From Alphaproteobacteria bacterium PA2 (GTDB taxonomy: Bacteria; Pseudomonadota; Alphaproteobacteria; Caulobacterales; Caulobacteraceae), in contig NKIZ01000001.1 in the NCBI GenBank assembly GCA_002256425.1, forward strand, positions 1,323,943 to 1,387,942: a stretch of 64,000 nt of DNA, read 5' to 3'. The position numbers were made by a program, and so were the translations under genes. The notes under the pieces are model-generated. The model ran no database searches. It was given only the letters and a program-made list of their open reading frames with translations, and was not told the DNA's origin. Below are positions 1-9,351 of the stretch, piece by piece (within the stretch, counting starts at the first letter, position 1; every line of letters begins with the position of its first letter).

Positions 1-357
1 CCCGTCAAGGGGAACCCGGCCGCTGAGGGCGACCTGCCAGGCGACCACCCCGCCCCAGTCATGGCCGACCAGTATGCGTCGTTTTGCGCCCAGGGCGTCG
101 AACAGGGCGGCCACATCGTCGATCAGGTGCTGGGCCTCATAGGCGCTGCGATCGGCGGGTCGGTCGGTGTCGCCATAGCCGCGCATGTCAGGCGCCACAG
201 CCCTCCAGCCCAGTCCAGCAAGGGCGGGCAGATGGTCGGCCCAGGCGATCCGCGCCTCGGGAAAGCCGTGCAGGCACAGGGCCACCGTGTCGCCGTCCCC
301 GGCCTCGTCCAGGGCGAAGGAGAGGCCGTTTGCGGTAATGCGGCGGCTGGAGATCAT
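1..357 (-). CDS. Alpha/beta hydrolase, epoxide-hydrolase-like (partial, C-terminus outside window)
   Basis: Reading the minus strand from an ATG at 357 gives 119 codons open to the window edge, so the C-terminal part is missing. The protein has HGFPE at about residues 30-34, which forms the oxyanion hole in epoxide hydrolases and haloalkane dehalogenases, and GHDWGG at about 97-102, the nucleophile elbow whose Asp is the expected nucleophile. These show an alpha/beta hydrolase of the epoxide hydrolase/dehalogenase type; the substrate cannot be told without the lid and the His/acid residues. The start overlaps the stop of the upstream hydrolase in an ATGA arrangement, so the two are very likely translationally coupled. 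Confidence 0.85.
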   Translation of the reverse strand, partial: MISSRRITANGLSFALDEAGDGDTVALCLHGFPEARIAWADHLPALAGLGWRAVAPDMRGYGDTDRPADRSAYEAQHLIDDVAALFDALGAKRRILVGHDWGGVVAWQVALSGRVPLDG

Positions 358-1205
358 TTGTGAGCCAGCTCCACCAGGGCCGCGACCACCGGCTCGCCGA
401 CGCTGAAATGACCCAGGGGCCGGAAGAGCCGCAGCTCGGCCTGGGGGATCAGGCTGGCCGTATGGTGGGCGGCGACGACGGGAACGATGGTGTCGCTCTC
501 GCCGTGGACAATGATGACCGGGCATCTGACCTTGCCGACATCAAAGCTGACCCAGCCCACGCCGTCCGCGAGCCGGTCGTCCACATAAGCCTGGACGCCA
601 TTGGCGAACATGGCGGCGCGGCTGGCTTCGGCGCCGGCGGCGTAGTCCGGATGGGTCAGAAAGACCATGTCCGCCTCAGGCAGGCCTTCCAGTCCGCCCA
701 TCATCCTGCCTCCATCCTCGCCAAAGGTATCGGCGGCTATGGCCAGGGCGGCCTCGCGGCTGGGGGCGTCCCAGACCCCATGGGTGGTTGGGCCGGGCAT
801 GCTGGCCCTTGCCTCCGGATGGCGCATGTCGGTCATGGCGCAGCCCGTCACCACCGCCTTGACCCTGTCCGGCGCATTGGCCGCAACCGACAGGGCATAG
901 GCCCCGCCAGTGGACATGCCGGCGGTCATGAAGGTGTCCACACCAAGGGCGTCGGCGACCGCCAGACAGTCTGGCGACCAGTCCGCGATGGAGCGACCGG
1001 TGTTGAGGCTCGAGAGGCCATAGCCCGGTCGGTCAATGCTGATCACCCGCAGGCCCAGGGCCTGAACCGCCACACCCGCCGCTGCGGCTTCCAGCCGGCT
1101 GCCCGGGCCGCCATGGCACCAGATCACCGGCGCATCCCCGGCCTTGCCATAGTCGCTGAAGCCGACCGTCCGGCCATCGGCAAGGGTCAGGGTCTGGTCG
1201 ATCAT
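354..1205 (-). CDS. Alpha/beta hydrolase (serine type)
   Basis: A 283-residue cytoplasmic alpha/beta hydrolase without a signal peptide. HGGPGS at residues 31-36 is the oxyanion-hole motif of the proline-iminopeptidase-like branch, GMSTGG at 96-101 places the nucleophile at Ser98, and HGESD near 235 and GHFS near 266 supply the expected Asp and His. The substrate is unknown; esterase, lactonase or aminopeptidase activity are all possible. It overlaps the next hydrolase by four bases (ATGA), indicating a two-gene operon of hydrolases with different nucleophiles (Ser here, Asp in the neighbour). The start is the ATG at 1205; upstream lies a 198-base gap shared with the divergent gene at 1404. 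Confidence 0.85.
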   Translation of the reverse strand: MIDQTLTLADGRTVGFSDYGKAGDAPVIWCHGGPGSRLEAAAAGVAVQALGLRVISIDRPGYGLSSLNTGRSIADWSPDCLAVADALGVDTFMTAGMSTGGAYALSVAANAPDRVKAVVTGCAMTDMRHPEARASMPGPTTHGVWDAPSREAALAIAADTFGEDGGRMMGGLEGLPEADMVFLTHPDYAAGAEASRAAMFANGVQAYVDDRLADGVGWVSFDVGKVRCPVIIVHGESDTIVPVVAAHHTASLIPQAELRLFRPLGHFSVGEPVVAALVELAHK

Positions 1206-1286
1206 GGCTTTCGTCCTGCAGAAGTAAGAGCTGATCCAAACCTATCATGGTCCGGCGGGAATGCGGCGGCTGTCCTCAAACCAAGT

Positions 1287-1299
1287 AGTATCATATACT
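1287..1299. promoter_or_regulatory. Short palindrome in divergent promoter region
   Basis: AGTAT-CAT-ATACT lies in the AT-richer part of the gap between two divergent genes (starts at 1205 minus and 1404 plus). It may be an operator or part of a -10 region. No regulator can be assigned. Confidence 0.2.
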
Positions 1300-1403
1300 C
1301 AAATACCCGCGTCATCTTGCCACATGCCCCGGGTTCAAGACACACTCTGAGTCGCAAGGCGGTCACCGGCGGTTGCGCGCCGCCAATTCTGCGGAGGTTT
1401 CGG

Positions 1404-2537
1404 GTGTCGGCCCTATCTTCAACCACAACTGACCGGGCTGTCCGCAGCCTTGGCGCCCTGCAGAAGTCCGCCTCGACCAGTCGTGTCCTCAATCTCCTGG
1501 CGGTCTGCAACAACCCGGAGGTCGATCCCGACTACCTGACCAAGCCCTTCTTCCAGAACCGCACCCTCAATGAGAGCCTTGTGCTCAAGCACAAGATCCG
1601 CCCGGACGAACAGTATGTGTTCAAGGGCAAGAAGCACGTCGCCACCAAGATCATCGTCCCCTTTGAAAAGTCAGACCTCCGGCTTGGTGGTCGATCCTTC
1701 TTCGTTGGCCAGACCGGCTGGCTGGACATGCTTCAGGGGCTCGCCCGGGACGGAGAGGATCTGGCGCGGGACATCATGCTGCTGGAGGCCCTTGAGGAAC
1801 TGCCTTCCCTGGATCCCTTCATCCTGCGCGAGCATCTGCGTCGCCGGGGGTTCGACATATCCTCCAGCTATTTCGCCATTTCCGAAGCCGACATGGCCCG
1901 CATGCAGACCTTTGTGGGCGCCCAGATCTACAGGCTGATCGATATGGCGTTTTCCGAAAATGGCGAGGCCCGCACCGGAAAGCTCACCGCCGCCCTTCTG
2001 GGCAACAGTATTGACGAGCGTCTGGAACCCCTGCGGCCGGTCATGCGGCTTGACCGGGATTCCTTCCGGGAAGGGATCTTCAGCTGGAAGGGCTTCCTCT
2101 ATTACAAATGGTCCCTCAGCGACATCACGCCCAAGCTGGCCAGCGTGGTGAAGGACCTTCCCGCCCTGCGCCCGTCGGGCCGCCGTGACCCGGACCAGCT
2201 GCGCTATATCGAGGAGTCCCGCAGCCGCATCGTCAAGGCGATAAAGCAGCGGAATTCAGAGGTCGCCGACGCCCTCAAGGTCTATGACGACGCCTATCGG
2301 GACCTGACCGAAAACGGCAAGCCCATGGCCTTCCGCGACTTCCTGCTGAAGTCGCCCACCATGTTCCTGATCCTGGGCGAACGGATCGGCGTCATCTCCC
2401 ACATAGCCAGCTTCTGGCGCTATCGCTTCGCCGACCCCAAGGACCTGATCGCCCCGGTGGAGGAAATCTTCGACATCCTCCAGGACTTTGAAGGCAGCCT
2501 GATGTCGGTCGACGCGAGCGTCTGGGGGCGGGAGTAG
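1404..2537 (+). CDS. Conserved-looking protein of unknown function (377 aa)
   Basis: I do not recognise this protein. The frame stays open far upstream, but that part is antisense to the hydrolase. The start chosen is the GTG at 1404, because GGAGG at 1393-1397 sits six bases before it and no good ATG follows soon. The 377-residue product has no signal peptide, membrane segment or cysteine-rich motif. It begins with a basic, Ser/Thr-rich stretch and continues as a mixed alpha/beta, largely helical, charged protein with many Arg-Asp/Glu pairs. A segment near residues 210-225 is aromatic and basic (FSWKGFLYYKW). It is monocistronic between divergent and convergent neighbours. Coding is supported by the strong ribosome site and ordinary composition; no function is claimed. 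Confidence 0.7.
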   Translation: MSALSSTTTDRAVRSLGALQKSASTSRVLNLLAVCNNPEVDPDYLTKPFFQNRTLNESLVLKHKIRPDEQYVFKGKKHVATKIIVPFEKSDLRLGGRSFFVGQTGWLDMLQGLARDGEDLARDIMLLEALEELPSLDPFILREHLRRRGFDISSSYFAISEADMARMQTFVGAQIYRLIDMAFSENGEARTGKLTAALLGNSIDERLEPLRPVMRLDRDSFREGIFSWKGFLYYKWSLSDITPKLASVVKDLPALRPSGRRDPDQLRYIEESRSRIVKAIKQRNSEVADALKVYDDAYRDLTENGKPMAFRDFLLKSPTMFLILGERIGVISHIASFWRYRFADPKDLIAPVEEIFDILQDFEGSLMSVDASVWGRE

Positions 2538-2543
2538 GGGGGG

Positions 2544-3731
2544 TTACTTCCCCGCATCCACCGCTGCGACCACCGCCTTGAGCAGCTTGTCCCGGGTCAT
2601 GCTGCGGACGGGGCTGGTGGCTTCAGGCCAGGCGCTGGAGGTGACGATGACCAGCTTGCGGGCGGCGTCAATGTGCAGGCGCTGGCCGAAAATGCCATAG
2701 CCGTCATAGGTGCCATCGTCATTGGTCCACCACTGATAGCCATAGCCGTGGCCGGGCTCGCCGGTTTCGGCCTGCTTGTGGGTGGCGTCCTTGATCCAGT
2801 CCTTTGGCAGGACGGGCTTGCCGCCGGCCATGGCGCCGCCGCGCATGAACTCGCCCATGCGGCCATAGTCTTTCAGGGTCATGGACAGGCAGCAGCCGCC
2901 GGCCTCCTGACCGCGGTCATCGATCATCCAGACGGCGTCCATTTCCATGCCATAGGGCCGCCAGATCTTTTCAGACATGTACTGGGCCAGGGTCTTGCCG
3001 GTGGCCGAGGTGACCAGGACGCCGATCAGGTTGGTCTCGCCGGTCTTGTAGACCCACTTGGTCCCCGGCTCTGCTTCCTGGGGCAGCTTGCGCATATAGC
3101 TGACCGTAGAGTCGACGCCCTTGTCGGGAACCACGGTGAACAGTTGGGCCACGTCGGACTTGGGGTCGGTATAGTCCTCGTTCCATCTGACGCCCGAGGT
3201 CATGGTCAGGATCTGGCGGACGCTGACCTTGTCATAGGCGCTGCCCTTGAGGCCCGGAATGTACTGCACCACCGGGTCGTCGATGGACTTGATGTAGCCG
3301 TCCCTGACGGCGGCGCCCACCAAGGTGGAGGTCACGGACTTGGCCACCGAGAAGGTGGTCCAGCGCCGTTCCGGGCCATAGCCCAGGGCATATTTCTCCA
3401 GGCGGATCTTGCCGTCCTGGATGACCAGTATGCCGGCGGCCTTTTCCCGGGCCATGTAGTCGTCAAGGCTGACCGGGCCGGCGCCCAGGTCGATGGTGAC
3501 CTCCAGGGGTTTGCCCTTGGGCAGGGGATGGACCCGCTTGCCGCGCTTCACCGTATTGACGGCGAAGTGGTCCTCCATGGCCTGGAAGCCGGTTTCCTTC
3601 TGGGCCTGGCTCCAGAACAGGACGGCCGAGGCCGGGCCCGGCTTGGGCGGGGTCCTGGCGATGGCGGGAGAGGCGATCAGGGCGAGGGCGGCGAGGGCCG
3701 CCGCCGAAAAGGCGTAGTGGGTCTTGGACAT
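2544..3731 (-). CDS. Exported beta-lactamase-family serine hydrolase
   Basis: A 395-residue serine hydrolase of the class C beta-lactamase/esterase fold (Pfam Beta-lactamase). The start at 3731 is preferred over an upstream frame opening because it gives a clean signal peptide (hydrophobic residues 8-22, then SPAIA-RT) and follows a GGGGGAA ribosome site. The active-site SxxK is S128-V-A-K131. A Tyr motif occurs as YKTGETN, and HGYGYQWW plus the following glycine-rich strand match the C-terminal half of the fold. Such proteins are usually periplasmic esterases, D-aminopeptidases or 6-aminohexanoate-dimer-hydrolase-like enzymes and not antibiotic resistance enzymes, so resistance should not be inferred. 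It is convergent with the gene ending at 2537. Confidence 0.85.
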   Translation of the reverse strand: MSKTHYAFSAAALAALALIASPAIARTPPKPGPASAVLFWSQAQKETGFQAMEDHFAVNTVKRGKRVHPLPKGKPLEVTIDLGAGPVSLDDYMAREKAAGILVIQDGKIRLEKYALGYGPERRWTTFSVAKSVTSTLVGAAVRDGYIKSIDDPVVQYIPGLKGSAYDKVSVRQILTMTSGVRWNEDYTDPKSDVAQLFTVVPDKGVDSTVSYMRKLPQEAEPGTKWVYKTGETNLIGVLVTSATGKTLAQYMSEKIWRPYGMEMDAVWMIDDRGQEAGGCCLSMTLKDYGRMGEFMRGGAMAGGKPVLPKDWIKDATHKQAETGEPGHGYGYQWWTNDDGTYDGYGIFGQRLHIDAARKLVIVTSSAWPEATSPVRSMTRDKLLKAVVAAVDAGK

Positions 3732-3795
3732 GGTTTCCCCCGAATTTCGTTGCCGCTTGGCTATCCCGCCGAGGGGATTGCGGCAAGGGGGGCAA

Positions 3796-4176
3796 TCAAG
3801 CCGGGTCAGCCTTCCGCCAGCCGAGCCAGCAGACGCCCAGCATGACGACATTGCCGACCAGATCGAGCATGCCGATTTCGGTCAGCATGGGCCGGACAAA
3901 ATAGAACCAGGCGTCAAACCCGAAAAAGGGCAGGAGGCCGATCCCGTAGGCCAGGAATGTGGTCCGGGTAAATCTGGAAAAGGCCGCAAACAGGCCGGCG
4001 ATCAGGGCCTGGCTGCCAAAGCACCCCACCAGGATCGGCACCAGGGGCGCGTCCGACTGGAATTCCGGCCGGATGCACAGGGCGACAACGCTCATGGGCG
4101 CAATCAGACACCAGCCGCCCAGGATGAAGAAGACCGAGGCGAGGAGGAGTTGAAGCTGGCGCGTGGTGACGGACAT
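3796..4176 (-). CDS. Small integral membrane protein
   Basis: A 126-residue protein with about four hydrophobic segments (roughly residues 8-30, 45-66, 72-92, 100-120), placing it in the inner membrane. There are no catalytic motifs, and a short polar loop (RPEFQSDAP) separates the first two helices. It resembles small DUF-type membrane proteins of alphaproteobacteria, but I cannot name the family. It lies 64 bases upstream of the beta-lactamase-like gene on the same strand and may be co-transcribed with it. Confidence 0.7.
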   Translation of the reverse strand: MSVTTRQLQLLLASVFFILGGWCLIAPMSVVALCIRPEFQSDAPLVPILVGCFGSQALIAGLFAAFSRFTRTTFLAYGIGLLPFFGFDAWFYFVRPMLTEIGMLDLVGNVVMLGVCWLGWRKADPA

Positions 4177-4232
4177 GCCTGAATGGCTCCTTCCTGTCAG
4201 ATGACCCGAAACGACTGTCCGCTTGTCGGAAT

Positions 4233-4247
4233 ATCCGAAGCTCGGAT
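4233..4247 (-). terminator. Weak hairpin downstream of CDGSH gene
   Basis: ATCCGA-AGC-TCGGAT forms a six-base-pair stem with a three-base loop, about 20 bases past the CDGSH stop codon on the minus strand. There is no clear T run, so terminator function is tentative. Confidence 0.25.
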
Positions 4248-4269
4248 GGATTTGTGCGGGTCCGGCGCC

Positions 4270-4509
4270 CTAGCCGGCGTTGTGGCTGCCGTCGCAGAGG
4301 GGCGCCTTGCCGGTGGCCTTGCAGCCGCAGAAGAAGGCCTTGCCGGTCTTTTCAGCGGTGTATTTGACCGGGGTGAGGTCGGTGGTCTTGTGACTGCCGT
4401 CGCAGAAGGGCTGGCGGGCCGACAGGCCGCAGGAACACCACCAGTAGTCCTTGCCCTCTTCCACATCGATGGCGAAGGGGGTGTCGGCGGCGCGAACGGG
4501 GGCGGTCAT
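4270..4509 (-). CDS. Tandem CDGSH iron-sulfur protein
   Basis: A 79-residue protein with two CDGSH iron-sulfur motifs, each of the form CxC-x(n)-CDGSH: CSCGLSARQPFCDGSH and CGCKATGKAPLCDGSH. Each motif's three Cys and one His would hold a [2Fe-2S] cluster, so one chain binds two clusters, as in the MitoNEET-type-3 (Miner2-like) family. It is probably a cytoplasmic electron-transfer or cluster-transfer protein. An upstream start at 4569 is possible, but the ATG at 4509 has an AGGGA ribosome site and removes a non-conserved leader. Single gene, no operon partners evident. Confidence 0.9.
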   Translation of the reverse strand: MTAPVRAADTPFAIDVEEGKDYWWCSCGLSARQPFCDGSHKTTDLTPVKYTAEKTGKAFFCGCKATGKAPLCDGSHNAG

Positions 4510-4593
4510 GGCGGTATCCCTGAAGGTTGTCTGCAAGGGGAGTTTGAGCCCCCCTTGCGTGAACCTCAATAGCCACGTGAGATTTGGTGGGAC

Positions 4594-6705
4594 CTAGAAT
4601 TCGTCCCAGTCGTCGGTGACGTGGGAAATGGAGGGCGCCAGGGCCAGGGCGCCATGGGTCGCCAGCCGCCCGGTCTGGGGCTCTGGTCTTTCCACGGCGA
4701 AGGTCACAAGGCTCGACCGTGACGAGCTCAGTTCGAAACCCTGGATCTGTTGGCGAAGGACTTCGGATTTCTGCCGGATGGCCCGGCTGGTGATCCGGGT
4801 TTCCTCGACCATGCCGACATTCTGCTGGGTGGACTGGTCCATCTGGTTCACCGCCTCATTGACCTGCGACAGGGCTGCGGCCTGCTGCTGGGCCGAGGCG
4901 GCGATGTCGGAGATCAGGGCGTCGATGCGGGCCACCTGATCGACAATATCGTTCAGGGCCTGGCCCGTGGCGTTGACGTGGCTGACCCCGCTGGAAACCT
5001 GGGTTTCCGAGGCGCGTATCAGGGTCTTGATCTCCTTGGCGGCGTCAGCCGAACGCTGGGCCAGGGCCCGGACTTCGGAGGCGACCACGGCAAAGCCGCG
5101 ACCGGCTTCACCGGCCCGGGCGGCTTCGACCCCGGCATTGAGGGCCAGCAGGTTGGTCTGGAAGGCGATCTCGTCAATGACCCCGATGATCTGGGTGATC
5201 TGCCTGGAAGAGGACTCAATCTCGCTCATGGCCGACACGGCCTGGCCAACAATGCTTCCGGACTGGTTGGCGCCATCCTTGGCCTGGGCGACGAACTGGC
5301 GGGCTTCCTGGGCGATCAGGGAGGTCTGGCCGACGGTCGCCGTGAGTTCGTCAAAGGCGGCGGCGGTTTCGCTGAGGGACGCAGACTGCTGTTCGGTCCT
5401 GTGGGCCACATCATCGGTTGCGGCGGCGATATCCATGACGCCTTCGTCCATGGCGGCGGTGGACGAGGCGATGCTCGACAGCAGATTGTCCAGGGCGTCA
5501 AGCGCAGCGTTGAAGTCCTGCCGCAGTTGTTCGTACTCCGCCGGGAAGGGTCTGGTCAGGCGCACGGTAAGCCTGCCTGCGGCGACTTCGGCGAGGCTTC
5601 GGGCAAGGCTGGTGACAACATCGCTGCGCACCTGATCGGCCTCCAGCAGGGACTGCTCATTGGCATGCTTGTCTTCATCCAGCTTCTGCAGGGCGGCCAC
5701 AGCGCTGTTGAAATCGCCACGAAGCTTTTCGTATTCGGGCGGGAAGGGGTTTTCGAGGCGGATGATCAGGTGGCCTTCAGCCACCAGGAAGAGGGCGTCG
5801 GCGATCTCGCTGATGACCCGGCTGCGAATCTTGTCCTGCTCCTGCTGAGCGGCCTCATGCTCGGCGCGCTCTGCGGCGGCGGCTTCCCTCTGGGCGTCCT
5901 GCTCTGCCTGGAGGGCCTGCCGCTGGGCGGCGCTCTGCCGGAAGTTCTCCACGGAGTGAGCCATGTCGCCAACTTCATCCTGGCGGTCGGCAAAGGGCGG
6001 CAGTCGGCTGAAGTCGCCAGAGGCCAGGTTCGACATGTAGGTCGAGATGGCCTTGATCGGCGCGACAACCCGGCTGCTGACCGTGCGGACACCCAGATAG
6101 ACTGCAAGGCTGGTCAGGGCGCCTGCCAGGAAGAGGATGAGGCGGCTGAGGGTGACGGCGTCCTCAGCGGACTTCAGTTCAGCTCGGGTATAGGCGTCCA
6201 GGGCCGGAACCATGGTGTCCACGGCCTTCCGGTGGTCGCGATAGGCCGAAGTGATCTGGGCGCCGACCTGATGAATCCGGGTTGCGTCGCCGGCCTTAGC
6301 GGCGGGCAGGAACTGCTCATCCACAAGCTTCCAGAAGGTCTGTGCGGCGGCGTCTGAAGGACCGAAAAGGACCTGACCGATTTCCGAAGGCGGCGCCTTG
6401 GCCTTCCAGTGGGCGAGGCGGTCGCGATAGGCCTTGTGAAGGCCTGCGAGCTTCGGACCATTTTCGGTGAGGGCGCCGGCTGGATCGGCCATGATCTCCT
6501 GAACCGCCAGCTGGGACTCCACCAGATAAAGCGGCGGCGGCAGGATGTCGGCGGTTAAGTCCTTGGCGTCGGAGATCAGCTGGAATTTCCCGCCCCCGAC
6601 CCTGACCTGCTCCATGGCGACATATGAAATCGCCCCTGATGCCAGGGTTGCGGCGATCAGCAGCCCGCCGAGCCAGCGGGTCCCTTGTTCAATCCGGATG
6701 GCCAT
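4594..6705 (-). CDS. Methyl-accepting chemotaxis protein with repeated HAMP-like segments
   Basis: A 703-residue transmembrane chemoreceptor. TM1 is at about 11-31, followed by a helical periplasmic sensing bundle (32-185), TM2 at about 187-207 and a HAMP domain. Two further HAMP-like repeats in the cytoplasm (near 300-345 and 370-415) share the pattern 'G-x-L-x-x-R-L...PFPxEYExLR-x-DFN-x-A-x-x-AL'. The signalling domain has the hairpin-tip pattern [20 protein letters not shown]. The last five residues, DWDEF, fit the xWxxF tether used by CheR/CheB methylation enzymes. A ribosome site (AAGGGG) precedes the ATG. It lies downstream of, and on the same strand as, a second receptor, with a 114-base gap. 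The ligand is unknown; the four-helix-type sensor suggests a small ligand. Confidence 0.93.
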   Translation of the reverse strand: MAIRIEQGTRWLGGLLIAATLASGAISYVAMEQVRVGGGKFQLISDAKDLTADILPPPLYLVESQLAVQEIMADPAGALTENGPKLAGLHKAYRDRLAHWKAKAPPSEIGQVLFGPSDAAAQTFWKLVDEQFLPAAKAGDATRIHQVGAQITSAYRDHRKAVDTMVPALDAYTRAELKSAEDAVTLSRLILFLAGALTSLAVYLGVRTVSSRVVAPIKAISTYMSNLASGDFSRLPPFADRQDEVGDMAHSVENFRQSAAQRQALQAEQDAQREAAAAERAEHEAAQQEQDKIRSRVISEIADALFLVAEGHLIIRLENPFPPEYEKLRGDFNSAVAALQKLDEDKHANEQSLLEADQVRSDVVTSLARSLAEVAAGRLTVRLTRPFPAEYEQLRQDFNAALDALDNLLSSIASSTAAMDEGVMDIAAATDDVAHRTEQQSASLSETAAAFDELTATVGQTSLIAQEARQFVAQAKDGANQSGSIVGQAVSAMSEIESSSRQITQIIGVIDEIAFQTNLLALNAGVEAARAGEAGRGFAVVASEVRALAQRSADAAKEIKTLIRASETQVSSGVSHVNATGQALNDIVDQVARIDALISDIAASAQQQAAALSQVNEAVNQMDQSTQQNVGMVEETRITSRAIRQKSEVLRQQIQGFELSSSRSSLVTFAVERPEPQTGRLATHGALALAPSISHVTDDWDEF

Positions 6706-6819
6706 GGAAACCCCTTAGTCCTCAACTGGACGTGAGGGTCCCGCGATTTGGCTAAGACTTGCTAAATATCATGATACCGCATCCTGCGGTGGCGAACGCT
6801 GCGCGGGCCGCTATCGGGA

Positions 6820-9351
6820 CTAGAATTCTTCCCAGCCGTCCTGGTCGATATTCAGGGCCAGGGCGCCCTGGGTGCGGGGCGGGAGCTTGCGGCTGACCGG
6901 AGGCTGGGCCTGTAGCTGCGGCGAAGCGACAGCCGGCCTGGCCCGGGTGGTTCTGAAGCCGCCGATCTGGCCCGAAAGGTCCTTGGCGTTGCCGCGCATG
7001 ATGTGGGAGGCGGCGGTGGTTTCCTCGACCATGGCGGCATTCTGCTGGGTCATGTCGTCCATGCGGTTGACCGCAACATTGACCTCGGAAAGGGCCGAGG
7101 CCTGTTCCTGGGCGGAGCCGGCGATGTCGGTGATCAGGGTGTCGATATGGGTGACCTGGTCGATGATCCTGCGCAGGGCTGCGCCAGTGTCGTTGACCTG
7201 GGCCACACCCTTGCCCACGAGGCTTCCCGAGGTCTCGATAAGGTCGCGTATCTCCTTGGCGGCGTCGGATGACCTCTGGGCCAGGGAGCGCACTTCCGAG
7301 GCGACAACCGCGAAGCCACGGCCGAACTCGCCGGCGCGGGCGGCCTCGACCCCGGCATTGAGGGCCAGCAGGCTGGTCTGGAAGGCGATCTCGTTGATGA
7401 CCCCGATGATCTGGGTGATCTGGCGGGAGGACTCTTCAATCGAGCCCATGGCGGCGACCGTCTGGGTGACCACCTCGCCGGAATGCAGGGCGTTCTCCTT
7501 GGCCTCGGCGACGAACTGCCGGGCGGACTGGGCGACCGTGGACGTCTGCTGGACAGTGGCGGTCAGCTCATCCATGGCCGCGGCGGTTTCCTCCAGGGAG
7601 GCGGCCTGCATTTCGGTTCGGCGGGCCAGATCGTCGGCCGCGTGGGCGATTTCGGTGGCGCCGCTTTCCACACCAGAGGTGGTCTCGCCGATGGAGGCGA
7701 TCAACCGATCCATGGCCTCCACAGCGGCGTTGAAGTCTTCGCGGAGCCGCTGATAGGCCGGGGGGAAGTTCTCGACAATGCGGGCGGTCAGGTCGCCCTG
7801 CGCAAGGCTGGAGAGCGCCCTGGCCAGGACATCCACAAGGTGTTGCTGCTGGGCGGCGGCTTCGGTGCGGGCGCGCTCGTCAGAGGAGGCCATCTGGCTG
7901 GCGGCCCGGTTGAAATCCAGTCGCAACTGCTCATAGCTGGCGGCGAAGGGCTGATGGATCTGGGTGGCCAGATTCCCGTCAGCCAGGGCGGCCAGGGCCT
8001 GTCCCAGGGCGTCGACCAGGGACTGCTGCTCTGCGGCGGCGTCAGCCCGGGCCTGGGCGCTGGCGCTGGCCATCTGGGTGGTGGCGGCGTTGAAGTCATC
8101 GCGCAGACGCTCATAGGCGCCGGGGAAGATGTCTTCGATCCGGGTGGTCAGGTCGCCGGCTGCAAGGGCGGAAAGGCCTTGGGTCAGGGCGTCGACGACC
8201 TGCTCCTGTTCCTCGGCGGCCTTCAGGCGGACCGCCTCGTCTTCCAGCCTGCGCTGTTCGGTCTTCTGTCTGGCCATGGCGGTCCGCTGCAGGGACCAGA
8301 CGCCGGCGCAGGCCATGCCCGCGAGCATCAGGATGGCCAGGATGGCGGCGTACTGGAAGGTCTTCACCGCCTTGTATGCCGAGCCCTTGTAGAAGCTGGC
8401 GTCCGCAGCGCTGGCGGAAACGAGCCATTTTGACCTTGGATCATTCACCTTGAGGGCCAGGAGTTCGGAATAGATGGCCGAGGCGTCGGCCTTGCCCTGA
8501 CGCGCCAGATCGCCGGTTTCCTTGGAGCTCACCCCGCCCTGCGAGGGCAGGTAGACTCCATAGGTGGTGTTGACGACCGCGAACTCCCTGGCTGGCAGGA
8601 GTTTGCGGATGGCGTTGTCCCGGATGATGGCGGCGATGACGCCCTTGAACTTCCCGTCTGGTCCATAGAAGGGGACGGAGAACAGCAGGCCCCGGCGGTC
8701 AGCGTCGTTGAGGGTCTTGGCGTAGTCGGTGTTGTCGCAGGTGATGACTGATGGGCCGGAAACCATGGGGGTGTTCAGGCCATCGATCTTGCTGATGTCG
8801 CCCGCCTGGACCTTCAGCCAGACCATCTGCTCCTGGAAGAGGTGATATTCGTGGATCTCCGTTTCTTCCAGCTCAGGCCCGCTGGAGGCCTCTTCGACTT
8901 CTGCAGCCGGGGCCGCCCCAGTGATCAGGGTGTCGAACATCAGGGTCGGGACTTCGGGCTGACCGGTTGTGGGGTCGACCTTGTCGGGGTCCAGATCGGC
9001 CGGGACCACATAGACCTCTGACACGGCCACATTACTGGCCAGGTTGTTGTAGAGGGCCTGGATGGACTGGAGGCCGTCGGCGTCGAGGTTTTCGCCATGG
9101 CGGCTGATCTTGCGGACGCTTGGCAGGTAGCTGATGGTCCGCAGGGACTGATAGATCTGGTTGAACTCACCTTCGAGGTCCTTGTTGACCCCCAGGGAGA
9201 CCTCATGCTGGTCGGCGCGAAAACGGGCCTTGGCCTGGCCGACATCAACCGCCGATTTGGCGAAGACGCCGCCGATCAGAACCAGGCTGATCGCCGCAAT
9301 GCCTCCATAGGCCAGTTTGGAGTGAAGGACAGACTTCAGGTCTAGGGTCAT
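6820..9351 (-). CDS. Methyl-accepting chemotaxis protein with dCache-like sensor and three HAMP-like repeats
   Basis: An 843-residue chemoreceptor. The ATG at 9351 places TM1 at about residues 12-32; a GTG 63 bases upstream is possible but adds an unusual leader. A large periplasmic domain (about 40-320) with the strand pattern FSVPFYGPDGKFKGVIAAII looks like a Cache domain, which in known receptors binds amino acids, organic acids or similar small molecules. TM2 follows at about 333-355, then three tandem HAMP-like repeats of about 70 residues (each 'LVDxLxxxLxxLAxGxL' ... 'YxxLRxDFNxA'), the methyl-accepting signalling domain ([20 protein letters not shown]) and a C-terminal GWEEF CheR-docking pentapeptide. 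It is the upstream member of a tandem receptor pair. Confidence 0.93.
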   Translation of the reverse strand: MTLDLKSVLHSKLAYGGIAAISLVLIGGVFAKSAVDVGQAKARFRADQHEVSLGVNKDLEGEFNQIYQSLRTISYLPSVRKISRHGENLDADGLQSIQALYNNLASNVAVSEVYVVPADLDPDKVDPTTGQPEVPTLMFDTLITGAAPAAEVEEASSGPELEETEIHEYHLFQEQMVWLKVQAGDISKIDGLNTPMVSGPSVITCDNTDYAKTLNDADRRGLLFSVPFYGPDGKFKGVIAAIIRDNAIRKLLPAREFAVVNTTYGVYLPSQGGVSSKETGDLARQGKADASAIYSELLALKVNDPRSKWLVSASAADASFYKGSAYKAVKTFQYAAILAILMLAGMACAGVWSLQRTAMARQKTEQRRLEDEAVRLKAAEEQEQVVDALTQGLSALAAGDLTTRIEDIFPGAYERLRDDFNAATTQMASASAQARADAAAEQQSLVDALGQALAALADGNLATQIHQPFAASYEQLRLDFNRAASQMASSDERARTEAAAQQQHLVDVLARALSSLAQGDLTARIVENFPPAYQRLREDFNAAVEAMDRLIASIGETTSGVESGATEIAHAADDLARRTEMQAASLEETAAAMDELTATVQQTSTVAQSARQFVAEAKENALHSGEVVTQTVAAMGSIEESSRQITQIIGVINEIAFQTSLLALNAGVEAARAGEFGRGFAVVASEVRSLAQRSSDAAKEIRDLIETSGSLVGKGVAQVNDTGAALRRIIDQVTHIDTLITDIAGSAQEQASALSEVNVAVNRMDDMTQQNAAMVEETTAASHIMRGNAKDLSGQIGGFRTTRARPAVASPQLQAQPPVSRKLPPRTQGALALNIDQDGWEEF

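Noticed and set aside
360..1403. Upstream extension of the 1404 gene
   Set aside because: The frame is open only because it mirrors the hydrolase gene; the ribosome site at 1393-1397 marks the true start.
2544..3731. Antibiotic-resistance beta-lactamase
   Set aside because: SxxK and fold match the broad serine hydrolase family, but the motif set does not identify a true class C or A beta-lactamase.
2673..3845. Long plus-strand frame of 390 codons
   Set aside because: Antisense to the beta-lactamase-like gene; the real gene has a signal peptide and SxxK motif, and the antisense product is Gly/Ala/His-rich low-complexity typical of GC-driven shadow frames.
4750..6357. Plus-strand frame of 535 codons
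   Set aside because: Antisense to a chemoreceptor with clear domains; the translated product is glycine/leucine-rich with no motif.
6767..6776. TATCATGATA palindrome upstream of the first chemoreceptor
   Set aside because: A ten-base AT-rich palindrome with no second copy; likely chance or part of a -10 region.
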